Source: Chloroflexota bacterium
GTDB lineage: Bacteria > Chloroflexota > Dormibacteria > CF-121
Assembly (NCBI GenBank): GCA_005880605.1
Contig: VBIS01000045.1
Location: 1-17,668 of the forward strand
Direction: 5' to 3'
DNA length: 17,668 nucleotides
The position numbers were made by a program, and so were the translations under genes. Shown here piece after piece: positions 14,433 through 17,668 of this stretch. The notes beneath the pieces were generated by a model. The model was not told where the DNA came from, searched no databases, and saw only the letters and a program-made list of their open reading frames with translations. Each line of letters opens with the position of its first letter. Positions within the stretch are counted from its first letter, which is position 1.

Positions 14433-15134
14433 ATGGCTGGATTGCGCGCCCGCGACCGGGCCCTGCTCGCCGTCGAGCGGCTGAAGGCGGTCTACTCGGC
14501 CATCTCAGAGCTCGACCACGTCAACCCCTTCCAGATGCTGATCGCGACCATCCTGTCGGCGCAAACCACCGACCGATCGGTCAACGCCGTCACGCCCGCG
14601 TTATTTGCCCGCTATCCGGATGCCGCGGCGCTGGCCCACGCCGATCCGCGCCAGGTCGAGGCGATTATCAAGCCGACAGGGTTCTTCCACGTGAAAGCCA
14701 AGACGATCATTGCCACCAGCAAGGCGCTGGTGGAGCGCTTCGGTGGCGAAGTTCCGGGCCGGATCGAGGACCTGGTCACGCTTCCCGGGGTTGGCCGCAA
14801 GACCGCCAATGTCGTGCTGGGTGTCGCCTTCAATGTGCCGGGTTTCGCGGTCGACACCCACGTGAAGCGACTCACCCGCCGCCTCGGTCTGACCAAGAGC
14901 ACCGATCCTGTCAAGATCGAAGCCGACGTCACCAAGCTGATTCCGCCCTCGGAATGGACCGGGTTCAGTCTGCGCTTGATCCTTCACGGGCGGCGGATCT
15001 GCGTAGCCCGCGTCCCGCGTTGTCCGGAGTGCGTTCTGAACGATTTTTGCCCCTCCTCCACCGTGCGCGCGAAGGCGCGGCGGCGGGCAGTTCCGCCGCC
15101 TCGCCGCAAGGTAAGGTTGGCGCATGGCGGGTAG
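14433..15134 (+). CDS. nth: Endonuclease III (DNA glycosylase / AP lyase)
   Basis: A 233-residue base-excision-repair enzyme that removes oxidised pyrimidines and cuts at abasic sites. The helix-hairpin-helix reads LPGVGRKTANVVL with catalytic Lys123, followed by catalytic Asp141 in VDTHVKRL. The 4Fe-4S loop is C190-x6-C197-x2-C200-x5-C206. ILSAQTTDRSVN (40-51) is the conserved N-terminal motif. Residues after 206 form a basic Arg/Pro tail longer than in E. coli (211 aa). The start ATG at 14433 fits both the family N-terminus and a -10 box 7 nt upstream; the frame is open much further upstream but that part overlaps the kinase gene and is not coding. Its last 11 nt overlap the next gene. Confidence 0.95.
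   Translation: MAGLRARDRALLAVERLKAVYSAISELDHVNPFQMLIATILSAQTTDRSVNAVTPALFARYPDAAALAHADPRQVEAIIKPTGFFHVKAKTIIATSKALVERFGGEVPGRIEDLVTLPGVGRKTANVVLGVAFNVPGFAVDTHVKRLTRRLGLTKSTDPVKIEADVTKLIPPSEWTGFSLRLILHGRRICVARVPRCPECVLNDFCPSSTVRAKARRRAVPPPRRKVRLAHGG
15112..15117 (+). promoter_or_regulatory. Putative leaderless -10 box (TAAGGT) of the 15124 gene, or its ribosome binding site
   Basis: TAAGGT fits TANNNT and ends 6 nt before the ATG at 15124. The same bases contain AAGG at a spacing of 7 nt, so a weak Shine-Dalgarno inside the nth coding end is an equal explanation. Confidence 0.3.
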
Positions 15135-15687
15135 TCACGCGCCTCGCCAACGCCGGCCGTCAATGGTGCTTGGTGGGGTGCTCGTCCTCATCGGCGCCGT
15201 CCTGTTACTCGGCCAGTTCGTGCAGATCGATGTCGGCCACTACGGGTGGCCCTTCTTTCTGATCGCCCCCGGCGTCGCGATCCTCGTCGTGGCGCTTACG
15301 GCCAGAGGGGCGCTCGGCGAAGGACTCGCGATCCTCGGCAGCATCATCACCGTGACCGGGCTAATCCTCCTGTACCAGAATGCAACCGACCACTTCGAGA
15401 GCTGGGCCTATGCCTGGACCCTCATTTTCCCGGGCGCGGTTGGGGTTGGGATGATCCTCTACGGTCTTGTCGCCGACCGGCCCGGCAACGTGCGGGCGGG
15501 GACCCGCCTGGTCGGCATAAGCCTGGTCCTCTTCCTGCTGGGCGTCGCGTTTTTCGAAGGTGTCATCGGCATTGGCGGCTATCAATTCGGGCGCACGGCG
15601 GGCGTCGCGGTCGGCGCCCTGATCGTCGCCGCGGGCGCGGCGCTGCTCATCCGCAACCTGACTTCCAGCCGGCGGCGACCGAGCTAG
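15124..15687 (+). CDS. Small integral membrane protein (DUF5668/LiaF-N-like)
   Basis: A 187-residue protein with about six membrane helices and a short basic tail (RNLTSSRRRPS). The first pair of helices shows the DUF5668 pattern VLGGVLVLIGAVLLLGQF then GWPFFLIAPGVAIL; a related pair recurs as AYAWTLIFPGAVGVGMILYG, suggesting internal duplication. Proteins of this kind are seen as LiaI/LiaF-type envelope-stress membrane proteins in Firmicutes, but their role in other phyla is unknown. It overlaps nth by 11 nt on the same strand, so both may be on one transcript. No cysteines or enzyme motifs are visible. Confidence 0.75.
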   Translation: MAGSHAPRQRRPSMVLGGVLVLIGAVLLLGQFVQIDVGHYGWPFFLIAPGVAILVVALTARGALGEGLAILGSIITVTGLILLYQNATDHFESWAYAWTLIFPGAVGVGMILYGLVADRPGNVRAGTRLVGISLVLFLLGVAFFEGVIGIGGYQFGRTAGVAVGALIVAAGAALLIRNLTSSRRRPS

Positions 15688-15694
15688 GCCGGGC

Positions 15695-15700
15695 TACACT
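15695..15700 (+). promoter_or_regulatory. Putative leaderless -10 box (TACACT) of pfkA
   Basis: TACACT fits TANNNT and ends 7 nt before the GTG at 15708; no Shine-Dalgarno is present in the 20-nt gap after the previous stop. Confidence 0.5.
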
Positions 15701-15707
15701 AGGCGTC

Positions 15708-16667
15708 GTGCGCATCGGTGTGCTCACCGGCGGTGGCGATGCCCCCGGACTCAACGCCGCCATCCGTGGCGTAGCCCGTCGCGCGTTCCAGCGGGGCTTC
15801 CAGGTCAGCGGCATCAAGAATGGTTGGGCCGGCCTGCTCGGGGATGGCGACCTCGAGGACCTCACGCCGGCATCAGTCCGGGGGATCCTTCCGCTGGGCG
15901 GGACCATCCTTGGCACCTCGCGCACCAATCCGCTGAAGGAGAAAGGCGGAATCGAGAAGGTCATCAGCCTGCTGCGTGACTCCGGCATCGATGGCCTGGT
16001 GGCGATCGGTGGCGATGACACGCTCTCGGTCGCGGCTGCCATGAGTGACGCCGGCTACCCGGTGGTCGGGGTTCCCAAGACGATTGACAACGACCTCTCG
16101 GTCACCGAGTTCTGCATTGGTTTTGACACGGCGGTGGGGGTTGTCGTCGAGGCGCTCGATCGGCTGCATACCACGGCGTCGGCGCACCATCGGGTCATGG
16201 TGGTGGAAGTGATGGGGCGTGACACCGGTTGGGTCGCAATGGTGGGCGGCCTGGCCGGTGGGGCCGACATGATCATCATCCCCGAGTTTCCGGCTGAGCT
16301 CGACGCGGTCGTTCAGCATCTGCACCACCGTCGTGGTGAAGGCAAGGATTTCAGCATCATCGTCGTCGCCGAGGGCGTGAAGATGCGGGCGCTCGAACCG
16401 GCCGTGCCGGTCGCCGCCGGCGCGGAGAAACGCGACGCATTCGGCCACGTGCAGCTTGCCAAGCAAGGTGTTGGCGATGCGCTCAGCACCCGCATTGAAG
16501 AGGCCACCGGCTTCGAGACTCGCGTCACCGTCCTCGGCCATATGCAACGCGGCGGGTCGCCCTCGCCAGTCTGCCGCTGCGCGATGTCGTTGCGGAAACC
16601 CGCCGAGTCCCGCGCGAACTTTATGACCTCCAGCTCGTCTTCGACTAGCGGCGTTGGCTCGCCGTGA
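15708..16667 (+). CDS. pfkA: 6-phosphofructokinase, PPi-type signature, 3' end disrupted
   Basis: Residues 1-286 are a clear phosphofructokinase A: GVLTGGGDAPGLNAAIRG (4-21), GGTILGTSR (64-72), GGDDT (101-105), PKTIDND (123-129, catalytic Asp127), MGRDTGW (169-175), PEFP and GHMQRGGSPS. Asp104 and Lys124 replace the two glycines of ATP-dependent enzymes, and this pair marks pyrophosphate-dependent or mixed-substrate PFK, which phosphorylates fructose 6-phosphate reversibly. After GGSPS (about 16562) the frame is no longer PFK-like and ends in a Ser/Arg-rich tail. The true C-terminus is present in frame 2 from 16571. About 36 codons with the substrate-binding AFDR region appear deleted, so the product would probably be inactive if the sequence is right. 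The GTG at 15708 begins exactly at the family N-terminus and follows TACACT by 7 nt. Confidence 0.88.
   Translation: MRIGVLTGGGDAPGLNAAIRGVARRAFQRGFQVSGIKNGWAGLLGDGDLEDLTPASVRGILPLGGTILGTSRTNPLKEKGGIEKVISLLRDSGIDGLVAIGGDDTLSVAAAMSDAGYPVVGVPKTIDNDLSVTEFCIGFDTAVGVVVEALDRLHTTASAHHRVMVVEVMGRDTGWVAMVGGLAGGADMIIIPEFPAELDAVVQHLHHRRGEGKDFSIIVVAEGVKMRALEPAVPVAAGAEKRDAFGHVQLAKQGVGDALSTRIEEATGFETRVTVLGHMQRGGSPSPVCRCAMSLRKPAESRANFMTSSSSSTSGVGSP
16571..16648 (+). pseudogene. pfkA: Displaced 3' end of pfkA
   Basis: Read in frame 2 this gives LPLRDVVAETRRVPRELYDL followed by QLVFD and a TAG. It matches the usual PFK ending (V-P-L-A-D-x-V-x-E-T-R-x-V-P-x-E-L-Y). The real gene therefore ended at 16648, before the apparent stop at 16667. 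Confidence 0.8.
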
Positions 16668-16743
16668 GGGACGGATCACAAAGCTTCGCCGTGATCAAAC
16701 GACGATTACCCTGACCATGAGGTTGGCATTGTCGTCACGCTGG

Positions 16744-17103
16744 TTAGGCGGCTCGACCGGTGCTGGCGTCGAAGAAGCGGTCGTAATTCCCCCTGCCGGG
16801 CGTGTGTAGGCGCACAACCCAGATTGAACGCATCGGGCAGATCAAGGATGGAAGTGGCACCCGGGTGATGCATCCGCTCGTTCTCAGGTTCGTCTTCGGT
16901 GCTCCGGTCGACGAGCGGACCTGGTCCGCTGGATAAAGAACCGCCTGGGTGGCAACCGATCCGGGCCCGAGATACTCGGCTTGCTGCAGGGCGATAGTCT
17001 CGATCTGTTGCTCGGTTAGCGTCGGTGTCCCGAGCCGGTAAGCCCAGGATATAGCCAGGCCGACAACCAGCACGACGCCACTGATGCGAAGCAGTTTTGC
17101 CAT
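16744..17103 (-). CDS. Small membrane-anchored or secreted protein, 119 aa
   Basis: I do not recognise this family. Residues 1-24 (MAKLLRISGVVLVVGLAISW) form a signal peptide or membrane anchor. The rest is an extracytoplasmic domain: LTEQQIETIALQQAEYLGPG, then SGCITRVPLPSLICPMRSIW with Cys83 and Cys94 as a possible disulfide, then WVVRLHTPGRGNYDRFFDASTG. The end resembles PepSY-like or small lipoprotein domains in which a VWVV-x-L strand is followed by a D-A-x-T-G turn, but this is weak. I place the start at 17103 because the hydrophobic segment begins there and AGGAG lies about 10 nt upstream; the frame is open to 17199 without added support. Confidence 0.6.
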   Translation of the reverse strand: MAKLLRISGVVLVVGLAISWAYRLGTPTLTEQQIETIALQQAEYLGPGSVATQAVLYPADQVRSSTGAPKTNLRTSGCITRVPLPSLICPMRSIWVVRLHTPGRGNYDRFFDASTGRAA

Positions 17104-17234
17104 TGGGGGCCTGCTCCTGCAACGCGCGGCATCGCCCGCCTCCACAAGCCTGGCTGCGACGGCCTTGTAACGCTCTGCTATTACCGGGCTGCGGGCCAAT
17201 GGATTGCTTCGTCTTGATGAGATGCGGTTAATCA

Positions 17235-17668
17235 GTGGCCGCTGAAGCGCACAACACTCCAGCTTGCCCGTACTGCGGAGCGACCGGGAACGAACCAGGA
17301 GCTCGGTTCTGCACCAAATGCCATCTGCAACTACCCACCCTTACCATGACCCAGTCAAAGGTGCCTGACGACTCTCCCAACCAGGCGACAACCCTTGCCC
17401 AACCGGTTGTAAGAGGGACTGAGGTCACCAACGTGTCTGGGGCGGCACCGGCATCAGCCCGGATGAGCTGGGTGGCCGCCAACCGCAAGCTCGTTTTGTT
17501 CGGCGGCAGCCTCGCGGCGGTGCTGGGAACGGTCGGCGCGCTCATCGCGTTGGGTCAGACCGCTGCGAGCACGGAGGCTCAAACGATCCGGGCGGTTCTC
17601 ATCGAGCAAGCAACCGTCGACGCCGCAATGCGTGGATTCCTCTCGGCCGGGGGAATCGACCAGAACCC
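17235..17668 (+). CDS. Zinc-ribbon membrane protein, partial
   Basis: Only the first 144 residues are in the window. The GTG at 17235 is the first possible start, since a TAA lies two codons upstream in frame. Residues 11-29 form a zinc ribbon C11-x2-C14-x11-C26-x2-C29 (CPYCGATG ... FCTKC). A Ser/Thr/Pro-rich linker follows (35-80), then one membrane helix at about 86-106 (LVLFGGSLAAVLGTVGALIA) and an extracytoplasmic helix rich in Ala and Gln. This layout, a cytosolic zinc ribbon, one TM and an outside domain, is common in bacterial proteins of unknown function. The C-terminal domain that would identify it is beyond the edge. Confidence 0.7.
   Translation, partial: MAAEAHNTPACPYCGATGNEPGARFCTKCHLQLPTLTMTQSKVPDDSPNQATTLAQPVVRGTEVTNVSGAAPASARMSWVAANRKLVLFGGSLAAVLGTVGALIALGQTAASTEAQTIRAVLIEQATVDAAMRGFLSAGGIDQN

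Overview
The window comes from a high-GC bacterium. I read it as Chloroflexota or Dormibacterota-like, with low confidence. The reasons are the high GC, several first genes whose start codons lie 6-7 nt after a TANNNT/GATAAT box (leaderless style), and the gene mix: CydA-like protein, USP/PCP_red fusion, CpaF ATPase, class E-like sortase and PPi-type PFK. I see no rRNA, tRNA, CRISPR array or insertion sequence.

Layout. (1) 1-5170, minus strand: an operon reading in order as a large protein with two universal stress domains, a rubredoxin-like knuckle and six PCP_red-type repeats; an ABC ATPase; a shortened ABC-2 permease; and a CydA-like multi-heme membrane protein that runs off the left edge. 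Aldose 1-epimerase (5280-6197) lies just upstream on the same strand. (2) 6218-7212, plus strand: a small unknown protein and pdxH, divergent from the epimerase across overlapping -10 boxes. A tandem 33-nt palindromic repeat follows pdxH. (3) 7340-7936, minus strand: a secreted DUF5666-like protein. A 377-nt gap without a gene follows. (4) 8314-10333, plus strand: a CpaF/TadA secretion ATPase with a damaged 3' end, a small coiled-coil protein, and a thiol-dioxygenase-like cupin. (5) 10341-14285, minus strand: a sortase, then a CheY-like receiver coupled by a 4-nt overlap to a hybrid histidine kinase. (6) 14433-16667, plus strand: endonuclease III, a small membrane protein, and a PPi-type phosphofructokinase with a damaged 3' end. 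(7) 16744-17668: a small membrane-anchored protein (minus strand), then a zinc-ribbon membrane protein cut by the right edge.

Two signals stand out. First, the stress/redox operon joins a double USP and a PCP_red-repeat protein to an exporter and a bd-oxidase-like subunit. This is the best candidate for an undescribed system, perhaps sensing energy or redox state and supporting assembly or control of the CydA-like protein (inference). Second, three genes (cpaF, pfkA and the ABC permease) each appear to lack an internal stretch of roughly 90-140 nt. In cpaF and pfkA the true C-terminus is still present downstream in another frame. This repeated defect may be real decay or an assembly fault, and it affects how far the annotation can be trusted.
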